Of a DNA stretch of 64,000 nt, positions 12,100 through 21,849 are shown in pieces (the stretch's first letter is position 1; each line of letters opens with the position of its first letter). The notes below the pieces were generated by a model. The model was not told the DNA's origin and ran no database searches. It saw only the letters and a program-made list of their open reading frames with translations. Source of the stretch: Epiperipatus broadwayi (Eukaryota > Onychophora > Udeonychophora > Euonychophora > Peripatidae). A program made the translations under genes and the position numbers. The stretch spans positions 4,034,001 through 4,098,000 of the forward strand of contig JAQFVV010000013.1 in the NCBI GenBank assembly GCA_028023455.1. The letters run 5' to 3'.

Positions 12100-12843
12100 C
12101 AGGTGATTGTGATGATGAAAGCAGAACTTCCCAACAGCAGGGATGCGAAAATGGATGGCATGAAAACAGAGCTCATTAAGAGAATGATCACAAACATAAA
12201 CAGCTTGGATGTAAATATGAACAGCCTGAAGGGAGATATGAATGGCATGGTTGCAAAATAACAGCCTAAACAGAGATATGAATGGTATGGATTCAAAAAT
12301 GGATAAAATAAACTCAAAAGTTGAGAGCATCAAAGATTTGAAAACTGAAATGGAGATGGGAAACAAATTATTTGCTGATATGAAACAGCTGTCTCTGAGT
12401 GGCAATAATCTTCAGAGAGAGAACAGGGAATTGAGACAAGGAGAAATAAGAAGGGAGATGGAAGAAAAAACATGATGTCAGTAAAGATTCGAAGACTTTA
12501 ATGTACCATCTCAAGTCAGAGAGACCTTAAGTTTTGTGAGATGACTCAAGGCCATGAAAACTTCAAGAGCAAACTATGCATAGGCCAAGAGAAATACCAA
12601 GAGCAAATTAAGAAAGAATTCAAAGGCATACAAACAAAAATAAAATGCCACTTATGGCACAATGTAAAAACAGAGGCACACAACAAAGCCATTGAATCAA
12701 TGGGCCACAACATAAAGTGTCTTGAAGACAAACTAGGCACAAATGAGACAGAAAACTTCTCAGACAAGGCAAACAAAGAAAAGATGGATGAAAGTATTAA
12801 AATGGTAACCTTTCAAACCCTTACCATTTCATCATCAACCTAA
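12100..12843 (+). pseudogene. Gag-like coiled-coil ORF relic, frameshifted
   Basis: Reading the plus strand across one +1 frameshift near 12255 gives a Met/Asn/Asp/Lys-rich heptad protein. It contains repeated units such as NMNSLKGDMNGM and NSLNRDMNGMDSKMDKINSK, then KDLKTEMEMGNKLFADMKQL and a Glu/Arg/Lys-rich tail. After a stop near 12475 the open frame at 12541-12843 continues with KKEFKGIQTKIK and similar amphipathic helices. Long N-terminal coiled coils with degenerate short repeats like this precede capsid in some invertebrate Ty3/gypsy Gag proteins; that link is inference. No capsid, zinc knuckle or RT follows directly, so it is an isolated fragment. It could instead be an unrelated coiled-coil retrogene. 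Confidence 0.45.
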
Positions 12844-13129
12844 TAACCTACTCGTCTGTGCTAGGTTCAATGTTTAAATCTCCTAAAATTAAGCATTAAA
12901 ACCCACTATCATGGCTGTCTAAACAGCATTATATATTTACATGTGAACCAATGCTATAAATAAACAGGATTGATAAAATTAAAGCATATTATTATCGCAT
13001 AATATTTTAATAAAAATGTTTTATTATGTTATTAATGGCAGAAATCAATTTATTAATAATTTTATTATTGTTGATTTGTATGTGGATATATAATCCAACC
13101 TATATTATAAAGTATATAGGGATGGTATG

Positions 13130-13197
13130 GTTAAAAATATGTTAAAAGCTTTACTTAAAAATATGTTAAAAAGTTTCTTCAAAAATATGTTAAAAGA
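13130..13197. repeat. Short tandem repeat, three copies of about 25 bp
   Basis: Three consecutive imperfect copies share the core AAAAATATGTTAAAAG, starting at about 13133, 13157 and 13181. No coding role is seen. Confidence 0.7.
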
Positions 13198-14234
13198 TTT
13201 TCTTATTTTAGTAATTAAAAGTAAAAGTTTTGGTTAAATAATTAAAATAGATTTTTTTGTTATAAACAAGAATTTACTTTAACTGCCACACCTGCAGTAG
13301 ATAAAAATAAAACTCATTTTAAAATCTAACTAATTTGTTAATGGAAATTGTTTACAATGAGAGGTTTTACAGAAAAGTCATCGGAATAGCACTATTCAAT
13401 AGCCTAAGAAAACATTATAATGCCTCAGAAATCTATCAATAGGTTTAAGATCAAAATTGTGTAATTTTGTAACATTTAAATAAATTTCAGAATTAATGGT
13501 TTCTGAGGCGAAATAAATTCCAAAAATGTAAGTGCTTGGATTACCAAACATATAAATAGGCTATATTTTAAGCTTAAGATATGCCATATCCATTTTATGA
13601 AAGCTATTGCCACCAGAGTCCTCAGCAGTTTTAAATTTTAAAATGTCCAGCTAGAAAGACACTCTTTGCTGTCGCTCTGTGTGAAGAATGGTGGAAGTTT
13701 CTCTCATTCAATGCCACTACAACTAAATACCACCTAAGAAGATCCATAGCCTAACCAAGTGAAAAAGATGATGCCACCCGCCACCCAGGGAAGCTCACCA
13801 AACCTACAGATCAAGCACTACATTCCAGCTGAATAATGATAAAATTACTTTCAAAACTGCAGAGCTCTGTGTAATTCTTATGTAAATTGTAAAATCCTAA
13901 ATCCAAGTTAGCTAACTATTACTAAAAGTATCTAAATGAGATTGTAACCAAATGTAACTATAGTTTAAATCCATTCGTAATGTCTAAAATAATAATGTAG
14001 TTTATCTAAATTAATACTGTATTTCTAAGTTATAAATGATCTGCTTATTTTGTAATTTCTTTTCTATGAAGAAACAAATGTAATATTTTTCTAATTTAAG
14101 TTGTATCACTGCAGTTGTGTCTATATTTCTTTCTTGATTATCTTAGTTTAAATATTTATTGTATTTATAAGCCAATGCTTCAAAACAGCGAGCACCTAAT
14201 TTCAATATATGTTCAAGAATATAGTATTTTCAAT

Positions 14235-14280
14235 ATCTTTGTTGTTTTGAAATCCTATCTTTGTTGTTTTGAAATCCTAT
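14235..14280. repeat. 22-bp perfect tandem duplication
   Basis: Two perfect adjacent copies of a 22-base unit beginning ATCTTTGTTGTTTTGAAATC. This is one of several two-copy tandem duplications in the window. Confidence 0.9.
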
Positions 14281-15203
14281 TTTATAAATAATAACAACTC
14301 GCTCTGCACTCGTTATTATTCTTATTAATTATTGATTGATTTAAACTTGAAATGTGGCTCATTTTTAATCAGAAATCTGCAAGCTTAAATGTTTTTTTTT
14401 TTTTTACTAAGAGTTAAACTAGCTTTGAGGATATTTATAAGCATATTTGCCAGTTAACTTATTTCTTAAATCCATGTAAACATACTTTCCCTTCTTTAAG
14501 ATGTTAATTGATAAATAAGCAAATATATTGAACTGGATAAAGTAAAGACTATAATTATTCCTGTCAGTAGCATATATATATACAATGCTACATAAGAGTT
14601 GGTTTCTATTGATCAACCTAATAAGATATTGTCCTTGTATTTTATGATATTAAATTTATAATACTCATTTGCTTGGCGAATGAGTTTCATTATTTAATTA
14701 AATATGTTCTCATTTTGCTGCTATATATTTACGTATTAAGATGGAGCCATGGTGAAGCCAGCACATCTTCCTTTCATAGGGTAGTGCAGTAGTGAATCCT
14801 GAGTTGAAGGCTAGGTTAGCATGAAAGTCCCCGCCACTTCTGAACTAAATGTTCCTTTCTTTCACAACGTGACAATCGGTTTCAGGGTACCAGCATTTGT
14901 CGCAAGAACCCTTGATTCCTTAATCCATCCACAGAGTGACTTTTATTATTGTTATTTGCCTGCGCTATAGCACACTGGTAAATCTAGAGCAGCCAATTCT
15001 ATCTCCTTATCATGTCATATTCAGCATTTGTCTGAAATGCTCTTGAAAGCCATGTTTGATCTAAGTTATTTGAGCTGATATATAGGTTCACCTTTAGATG
15101 TAATAATATTTGAATAATCAATGCATTATTAGTTGTTAATCAAGGTTCAGTAAGATTACTTATATATAACAGCCACAAGTTTAAATAGGAATTGGCATAA
15201 CTG
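14281..15203. other. Non-coding stretch with a GC-richer block
   Basis: No recognised domain. About 14740-15080 is GC-richer than its surroundings and may be a fragment of an unidentified interspersed element or the leader of the gypsy element downstream. No homologous copy was found in this window. Confidence 0.4.
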
Positions 15204-15628
15204 TCTCTATAGATATAACGTAATGATTATTTATATGTAATTTCTGTAACTAAATCTATAAGATGAGCAGCCTGTTAAAGCTCATCTCATATAAACCGAT
15301 AATTAATTAATCTGTAAGAGAGTACATTTATCTCTTTTTACTTATTCAAATGCCTGCATGCATTTTAATACACTAGTGAATCATACATATATTTTATTAT
15401 TTTAATTTTGATTTCTCTCTATAGACATAATGTTGTGATTATTTATATGTAATTTCTGTAACTAAATCTATAAGACGAGCAGCCTGTTAAAGCTCATGTC
15501 ATATAAACCGATAATTAATTAATCTGTAAGAAGAGAGTACATTATCTCTTTTCATTCATTCAAATGCCTGTGTGCATTTTAATACACTAGTGAATCATAT
15601 TTATATTTTATTTTAATTTTGATTTATC
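15204..15628. repeat. 212-bp tandem duplication, two copies
   Basis: 15204-15415 and 15416-15628 align end to end with only a few substitutions and small indels. Each contains CTGTAACTAAATCTATAAGA and the phrase GCAGCCTGTTAAAGCTCAT. The high similarity suggests a recent local duplication. It lies upstream of the second gypsy element and may be part of its leader or LTR. Confidence 0.92.
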
Positions 15629-16089
15629 GTTATAAATAAATGTGTAATTAAGTTAATATATTTCGTTCTCGGTTTCATTATTAATCCAATTCAATCCCAC
15701 CCTAGTTATCTATAGACAGTATGCATTAATAAAATTTCCCATTAGTTAGATAATAAATTTTAGTTAATAAGAGCAATTTTAACCCAGAGTTTCATGTTTC
15801 TCCCTGACCTATGTCACCCACGAAGAAAAGTTATGCAACCATACTCTAAAGTGTGTCATCCATAGAGTATTGAGTCTTGGAGCACAGGTAAATGAGTTGA
15901 AGTGTGGTTAATCTTGAAATCTCACTATCTTGCACTGGTCAGCTTTAGTCTTTTTGCCTGGATTCTAGATTGTTATGCGAATGTATAAATTTGACTAGTA
16001 CAGTATAAATGAAACATGAGACCAGGTTGACTAACTGAGTGGAGCAGTCAATCAAAAATTCAAGGCCCTCAAATCCCAGCTATGCCCGA
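15629..16089. other. Probable 5' leader of the second gypsy element
   Basis: Moderately GC-richer sequence running into the gag relic. I see no matching LTR copy because the element is cut off at its 3' end, so the LTR boundary and primer-binding site cannot be placed. Confidence 0.3.
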
Positions 16090-16214
16090 GAACAACAGTG
16101 TTTGGGTACAACCAACTAGGGATGATTGAATGGCTCTCACTGGCAGGGAGAAGTGGGATGGAATGATAGGTGGCCTGGAAATTGCCCTCAAGACCCCAAT
16201 AGAATGAGCAACCA

Positions 16215-16826
16215 ATGCCAAGCAGCTTGCTCCCCACACCAAGAACGAAGACTCTCCTTGCCATTTCAACCCGGAAGGAATCATACCTAGCACTACCCAA
16301 GAACTTCAAGGAGATGTCCAGTGTGCACAACCATGTGACACAAATCAGTGCCATTAACCAATACTTAAGACTAAAAGCCTTCAAGGGATCCATGAATGAG
16401 ACCCCAATACAACATCTCAGGAGTCTCAACCTGTATTTTTCTGTGAATCACAATTTGACTGAGGGTAAGAAATTGATCATTGCCTGCAGCCACCTCCAAG
16501 GGAATGTGCTGATGTGGTGGAAGTCATTATTCCAGACCCCATCCACTTTTGAAGATTACGAGACATTACTGGTAAAGAATTTCTGGAACTGCGATAGATA
16601 AGAAACCGTGCTATACCAATTGTTCCAGGAGAAGTACCGACAAACACCAGAGGAAATTTTGACAAAATTCTTTCACTGCCAGATTACCAAATTAAGGACT
16701 TTAAACACATACCACTTGAGCAAAAGTGAGACAATAAGGATATTCAAAAGAAATCTACACCTTAGGATTGAGCAGTCTTTCCTCTGCATGAATGCCAAAA
16801 TATTGAACAAATGGCAGAGTTGCTAA
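16215..16826 (+). pseudogene. gypsy gag capsid relic
   Basis: The open stretch 16215-16601 includes LRLKAFKGSMNETPIQHLRS and then LIIACSHLQGNVLMWWKSLF, the amphipathic segment with a WW/W.W motif typical of Ty3/gypsy capsid. After a stop it continues at 16608-16826 with LYQLFQEKYRQTPEEILTKF, the LxxRxQxxxExVxxF block of retrotransposon Gag. A Cys-rich stretch (RCDCQCH, near 16897) may be a decayed zinc knuckle. Translation starts upstream are not reliable. Confidence 0.72.
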
Positions 16827-17229
16827 ACAACATCGATTCAAATGCAACCAATGTAACCAACAGGATGCCAGAAAAGGATGCCAGGAAAATTTAAAAGATG
16901 TGACTGTCAATGCCATACCCTATAAACAATGAAAGATATGACCCATAACATTGGAAAGAGAAGTCCATACAACAAACTTTTCCCATATACATGGACAAAC
17001 AATAAAGCAAAAACAAAACACCTTAACCCAAAATCAGTCCCCCAATAGCCCAGAGAAAAAAACCTATGCTGGGGTGCAGCAACTACATGCCCAAAACCCT
17101 GCAGAAACAAAAGTGAAATAGTACTTGAGGCCATATTCCTCACCACAAGAAGCCAAAAAGATGATGAGAACACAAACCAAAACTGTGAACCAAGAAATCA
17201 CTAATTTGATGTGATTGTGAGAAGATAAA

Positions 17230-17673
17230 ATGCCTAATTTTGCTTTGCAGAACTGCTCCATGATAGAGATTTTGTTTGAGGGTTTGCTAGTCAAGGCTTT
17301 GTTAGATTCCAGCATCTAGATATCAGTAATTTCAGATAGGTTCTACCATAAAATTCTGACTAAGAATCCCAATGTCAAAATCCTGCCATTGAAAATTGGT
17401 AAAGGTTACCATGGCTACTACAAAAAGGCTAAACTAGCACAAAAACAAATATGGGTTCAAATGAAAATTGGCCAAATATTCCACTATTGTCTTTTCCTCA
17501 TAGTGAATGGCCTAATACATGAGGTCATCTTAAGGGCAGATTTCTTACACATGAACCATTGTATTATTGATTTCTTTGATAGGACAGTCAGAATAAATGA
17601 TGAAGTCTTGGAGATGATATTGTTTCCAAGATATGACCTACACGAGGTTGACTGCATAGTATCTATAATCTGA
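17230..17673 (+). pseudogene. gypsy aspartic protease relic
   Basis: In the frame of MPNFALQNCSMIEI, the active-site block reads VKALLDSSI-stop-ISVIS (about 17280-17320), against LLDTGASISVIS in active retropepsins. The aspartate is kept, but the glycine and alanine are replaced and a stop follows. The 17389-17673 frame ends with the conserved block NGLIHEVILRADFLHMNHCI followed by IDF, equivalent to ILG(T/A)DFLxxxxxxIDF. Confidence 0.8.
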
Positions 17674-17913
17674 GAAGCACTCATAGAAAGTAAGATTGCA
17701 GAATCTAATCTACTTGGGAGCAATGATACAGTGAAATTGGATTTAGTTATTGATGAATTCCACTTGATTTTCTCCAAGATACCAGAGATAATAGAGGGTT
17801 TCCAACAAAGATAAACTAGTTCTAGTCCATGACCAACTATTTCAATCCAAATCCTATCCTATTCTGTATCAGTATCAAGAAGATATAACCAGGTAGATTA
17901 ATAAAATACTGGA

Positions 17914-18480
17914 TTGGGGGATTATTTCCAAGTGTTCTTTACCTTACTGCAACCAGTTGTAACCATGAAAAAGAAAGATGGGTCGATGAGATTTTGTTTA
18001 GATGCTTGTCAACTAAACAAAATTACAGTTCCTGATAGGAACATCCCACCACCCTTACACAAATTGTTCATGAAATTTGGAAATAAAGTGTTCTCCACTT
18101 TTGACCTGATCTATTGGCAGATTGAATTCCATTTAGAAGATCACCAATATACTGCCTTCTGATATGAGGGTTTGTCTAATAAGATGCTTGGACAAAATCC
18201 TATCTCCTATATCAAACATTGCTACCATTTATGTGGACGATGTAATAATTCAGCTGCCATGGTTGAAGAGCATCTTCAACACCTAACATTATTCTTTAAT
18301 GAGTGCTATGAGAAGGGAATAATGGTCAACTTCAAGAAGAACATGTTAGTTTGTGACAAGGTTATCTTCTTAGATCACATCATTGGTTGCAATGGGATAG
18401 ACCTCATCCAGACAAGATCAATGCCATTCAGAACTTTTCAAAACCCACTAATAAGAAACAAATCTGGTCATTTTTAAGGC
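17914..18480 (+). pseudogene. gypsy reverse transcriptase relic with intact YVDD
   Basis: The block VVTMKKKDGSMRFCLDACQL followed by NKITVPD matches VxxKKDGSxRxCxDYRxLNxxT. STFDLIYWQIEF (about 18095-18130) is motif A with its aspartate. Between motif A and the active site the FPFGLxNAPATFQ block is largely missing, so there is an internal deletion near 18165-18215. In a shifted frame the catalytic motif YVDD is present at 18230-18241. The palm continues as VEEHLQHLTLFFNECYEKGI and a stretch matching the VxFLGHxIxxxGI block (VIFLDHIIGCNGI). Confidence 0.85.
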
Positions 18481-18789
18481 TGTGAAACTTCTATAATTGT
18501 TTCTACCAAAAGTTCATTGACTACATGGAACCATTGCTAAAACTCATTAGAAAGGATCAGTGATGGAAGTGGACTGAGGAGCAAGATGAACCATTTGCAA
18601 ATATTAGAACAGGGTTTTTAGAACAAACAATTTCAGCCTTACCTGATTATTAATAAACCAATCATTGTTCAGACACACAGTAGTGGTTACAGATTAGAGG
18701 TAAATCTATCTCAAATAGGAGGATGGCCAACCTGCCATCCTCTACTTCATCATCCAGCTCCTAAAAGATCCAGAAATAAATTATGGTTA

Positions 18790-19014
18790 GAGAGGAAAAA
18801 ACACTAGCAATTGTGTGAGCCTTTCAGAAATTATGACAAATTTTTCTCAGATCAGGTGATAGTGATCACAGACCACAAAAGCCTCAAATTCCTGAACCAT
18901 AGATACCTGACCAACACTGCTTTGATCAGGTGGAGTCTGTTGTTGCTGGAATTCAACTACTCAGTCCAGTATTGCAAAGGATCCAAGCACATTGTAGCTG
19001 ATGTGCTGAGTTGA
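18790..19014 (+). pseudogene. gypsy RNase H relic
   Basis: The frame contains VIVITDHKSLKFLNHRYLTN, in which the TDHKSL core motif is intact, then RWSLLLLEFNYSVQYCKGSK and VADVLS, matching RWxLxLxEFDFxIxYxPGxxNxxADALSR. Upstream, EKTLAIV-stop-AF is the EKELLAIVxAF block with a stop codon. Its position after RT and before integrase is canonical. Confidence 0.82.
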
Positions 19015-19439
19015 AACCCATGTAGGTCAGAACAGCAGCATCTACTGGTATACCTATATTACCAACATTGATCTGAAGATAAAAACAGAGAATGATTGAG
19101 AAGACCTGTATGAGGCACAGTCAAAAGATGCAGATCTAAACCCAATAACCAAAGCCATCTATCGGTATACCTACATTACCAAAGCTCATCTGAAGATTGG
19201 ATAAAAATGTTGAGAATAATTTAAAGACCTGAATGAGGCACAGTCAAAAGACCCAGATCTAAACCTAATAATCAAAGCTTTAAAAGGAAGTTCTGCATGT
19301 GCCAAAAATCTTACATTGTATAAGTTAGAAAAACAGGTCTTACTATATAAAGTTGACCATGATGCCAATGAGTGACGGTTAGTAATATCTAAGTCTTCTT
19401 GAATCCCACTCATAATAAAGTATGGTTGAGGGTAGTAAT

Positions 19440-19800
19440 ACCTAAGTCCTTATGAGACCCACTAATAAAGAATTACATTGGCTAGATAGGCATTATAGTG
19501 CCCACAAAACAGAATATACCTTAACAATTGGTTTTACTGGCCAAAGATATACAAGAACTTCTTGAGATCACTCCAAAACTGTCTAGTTTGCTTAAGAGCC
19601 AAGTCAGTAAATCAGAACTATATTAGTTCTTCTAAATCAATAACATCAGAAAGACCAAATGAGATCCTAGAAATCAACTATTATGGCCATTGCCTCCATT
19701 TAACAAACAAAAATATTTGTTAGTCATCTAAGATCTCTTTTCCAAATATGTCATTGCTTACCCAATACCCCTAACCAATACTAGACATACAATCAAGGTA
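19440..19800 (+). pseudogene. gypsy integrase relic, truncated
   Basis: Translation gives a decayed HHCC region: FYWPKIYKNFLRSLQNCLVC in place of WP.M...I..Y...C..C, followed by LRAKSVNQ. The start of the catalytic core follows: SERPNEILEINYYGHCLHL, then a match to ILVVxDxFSKYVIAYPxxxT in a second frame (DLFSKYVIAYPIPLTNTRHT). The element ends near 19800, before the second catalytic aspartate. Confidence 0.75.
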
Positions 19801-19981
19801 TATTAAAATTATTTGAGAACAATATATATGTTTGTACAATTTGTGCATTATTATAATTGTGTCCATTAAGAATGTACCTTGAAAAGATATGCCTTCCCAC
19901 TCGCCTTCCCACTATATAATCTGCAGTTGTAAATGTGGTCCATAGCAGTGGAGAAATTAATACTTCTGATTTATCATACAT

Positions 19982-20163
19982 TAATTTTTTATTATTTCCA
20001 AATCAGAGTTACAATTTACAGACTATTCTTAATATTTTCAATTACTTAATATCCAAATAATTCAGATTTTTAATTTTTTATTATTACCAAATCAGAGTTA
20101 CAATTTACAGACTATTCTTAATATTTTCAATTACTTAATATCCAAATAATTCAGATTTTTAAT
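19982..20163. repeat. 89-bp tandem duplication, two near-identical copies
   Basis: The units start at 19982 and 20071 and share almost every base, including AATCAGAGTTACAATTTACA. They lie just beyond the truncated end of the second gypsy element. Confidence 0.93.
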
Positions 20164-20235
20164 CTTCAGAAACTTTTAATTGGAATATTTATCACCTTGA
20201 AAATATGGATCAATTTAAGTGTCTCAGGTGCACTT

Positions 20236-20341
20236 AGATGTTGAGGACACTTGGATGTTGAGGACAACACAGATTAAATTTCATAATGGTGAAACATGGA
20301 TGTTGAGGACAACACAGATTAAATTTCATAATGGTGAAACA
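20236..20341. repeat. 45-bp tandem repeat, two full copies and one partial
   Basis: Full copies at about 20252-20296 and 20297-20341 share TGGATGTTGAGGACAACACA. A partial copy (TAGATGTTGAGGACAC) precedes them. Confidence 0.9.
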
Positions 20342-20680
20342 ACTATTCTTTGAGTAAACTAGTTATATATATAGTTATTATTGTTTGGACAAATTTATTG
20401 TATGGAAATGTTACATTAACCTTCTCTTGATGTAAAATAAAAGAACTGAAAAAATTATATTTAATGATATTCTACAGTAAATTTAAAATATGATGGAAAA
20501 TTCATAAAACCAACATTCTTCATCTCAATGTAATATTGATTCTACCGATTATAAGTGCAAATTTTCATATAATTAGGCAAGTAAAAAAGAATAAAAAATA
20601 AAAGATTTCCAAAAAATATTTTATGATTGACTTAAATATGATTTTTGTAGAAAACTGTGTAAAAAAGTAAAAACTCAATA
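20342..20680. other. AT-rich spacer, nothing recognised
   Basis: No coding, repeat or structural signal was found between the 45-bp tandem repeat and the ribozyme-bearing element. Confidence 0.5.
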
Positions 20681-20690
20681 CTAATTATTT

Positions 20691-20890
20691 TTAAGCCAAT
20701 AAACATCACATGATCACCTCCTCTTATGCTTGTGTATAACTGTTGTTAAAACAGGCAAAACTCACTATATATATTGCCACACGCAGTAAGCTAGAGTAAT
20801 CAATATATATATATAGTGAGTTTTGTCTGTATTAACAACAGTTATACCCAAGCATAAGAGGAGGTGGTCATGTGATGTTTATTGGCTTAA
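20691..20890. repeat. Large palindrome at the 5' side of copy A
   Basis: Arms 20691-20775 and 20802-20890 are near-perfect inverted repeats around a 26-base loop. The left arm begins TTAAGCCAATAAACATCACA, and its complement closes the right arm. It is the antisense tail meeting the sense start of the element, not an independent MITE. Confidence 0.93.
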
Positions 20891-21126
20891 AACCAATCCT
20901 GCCTAATAGGATAGTGGTGGCTATGGTTATTAAAGAACCAAAGACACCAAAATGTATGGGTACTGAACTGGATTCAGATCCATATGACTATATTGGCTAA
21001 TGGGCTTGGATTGAAAACATTAAGGTGTTTTCAATTTAAGACTCATAGTTTTGTAGTTAAATGGAGATAAAAATTGCTTTCTGGAGGGTTGCATTAGATC
21101 CTAAGATCTAGATGCAGTGCTCTCAG

Positions 21127-21185
21127 ATCCAAGGCTCCTCACTGATGAAGGACATAAGCCAGAAACTAGTCTGAAGATATTGGAT
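21127..21185 (+). ncRNA. Type I hammerhead ribozyme, copy A
   Basis: Conserved core boxes are CTGATGA at 21142-21148 and GAAAC at 21162-21166, with GTC at 21169-21171; cleavage is predicted after 21171. Stem I is closed by ATCCAA (21127-21132) and TTGGAT (21180-21185), plus inner TCCTCA/TGAAGA with one mismatch, around an internal loop. Stem II is weakened (AGGA/GCCA, two pairs left). Stem III is only CTAG, self-complementary, so it would favour dimeric cleavage. The core is right; activity of this copy is doubtful because of stem II. Confidence 0.82.
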
Positions 21186-21302
21186 GAGTGGGCACTAGAT
21201 GGGGATTTTATGCACAAGCCTTCTGGCATCCATTGATTACTCTAGCTTGCTGTGTGTGGCAATATATATAGTGAGTTTTGCCTGTTTTAACTAATTATTT
21301 TT

Positions 21303-21849
21303 ATTGGTAGAATATAACTGAGAATTAATACAATCAAGTAGCAAATCTAGTTCTCCTAATACATTCAGTTTCGAGATCACAAAATGTTTGCTGGTTTTTA
21401 TCAATAAACATAATGAAGAGTTACAATTGAGGGAGGTTTCTGATGAGGTATGATTAAAGAATATCATGAGATGTCAAAAAAACAAACAATGTCAAATGAA
21501 TATATGTGTGAATATATTCATCATTTAGAAATATGTTTTTATAGTCATAACATGATGTCAAGACCAGGATCTCTAGTGGGCTCCCTAACTTAATACTAAG
21601 GTTAAAGACAGCACAGTATTCTACAAGATTTAGAATAAAATACATCAGTTTAAATGCTGATATAAAAGTAATATTTATATTTAATAATAAAAAAACAATA
21701 TGGATTTGCATAACAAAAACCTAAAAATAATATTAAAAATTATCTTGAAATATATATTTTTTAGTTTTTTTCAACAAATTTTTTTCAATAACTTTAGTAA
21801 AATCAACTTAACTAAATCATTTTTGATATAATAAAACTGTTGTATGATT
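21303..21849. other. AT-rich spacer, nothing recognised
   Basis: Lies between the ribozyme element and the 3' end of the hAT-like relic. The short open frames have no recognisable domain. Confidence 0.5.

Larger units (their letters stand above)
16090..19800 (+). mobile_element. Second Ty3/gypsy element, plus strand, 3'-truncated
   Basis: Plus-strand relics of gag (16.2-16.8 kb), protease (17.2-17.7), RT (17.9-18.5), RNase H (18.8-19.0) and integrase (19.4-19.8) lie in canonical order. Similarity stops in the integrase core near 19800, and no 3' LTR is visible. Its Gag and Pol wording differs clearly from the 3.0-8.3 kb element, so it belongs to another gypsy lineage. Numerous stops, frameshifts and an internal RT deletion make it non-functional. 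It is more GC-rich than the flanking DNA. Confidence 0.87.
20681..21302 (+). mobile_element. Non-autonomous hammerhead retroelement, copy A
   Basis: A roughly 600-bp insertion bounded by a perfect 12-bp target duplication, CTAATTATTTTT, at 20681-20692 and 21291-21302. The body (about 20836-21290, plus strand) is one non-coding unit that contains a hammerhead ribozyme at 21127-21185 and ends GTGAGTTTTGCCTGTTTTAA. Its 5' side is an inverted piece (20693-20803), which reads in antisense across the unit's 3' end joined directly to its 5' start. The same unit occurs inverted at 60511-61000 and, decayed, at 32.8 kb. Hammerhead ribozymes, pseudo-LTR units, target duplications of this size and inverted 5' tails are known from Penelope-like elements; assigning this family to PLE machinery is inference. 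There is no ORF, so mobilisation must be in trans. Confidence 0.87.

Noticed and set aside
11938-12405. 155-codon minus-strand open frame
   Set aside because: It is the antisense shadow of the plus-strand coiled-coil relic, whose heptad pattern is the real signal.
16052-16429. 125-codon minus-strand open frame
   Set aside because: Antisense of the gypsy gag on the plus strand, which shows the conserved capsid blocks.
20691-20890. Independent palindromic MITE
   Set aside because: The inverted arms are explained as the antisense tail and sense start of the hammerhead element, whose target duplications lie outside.
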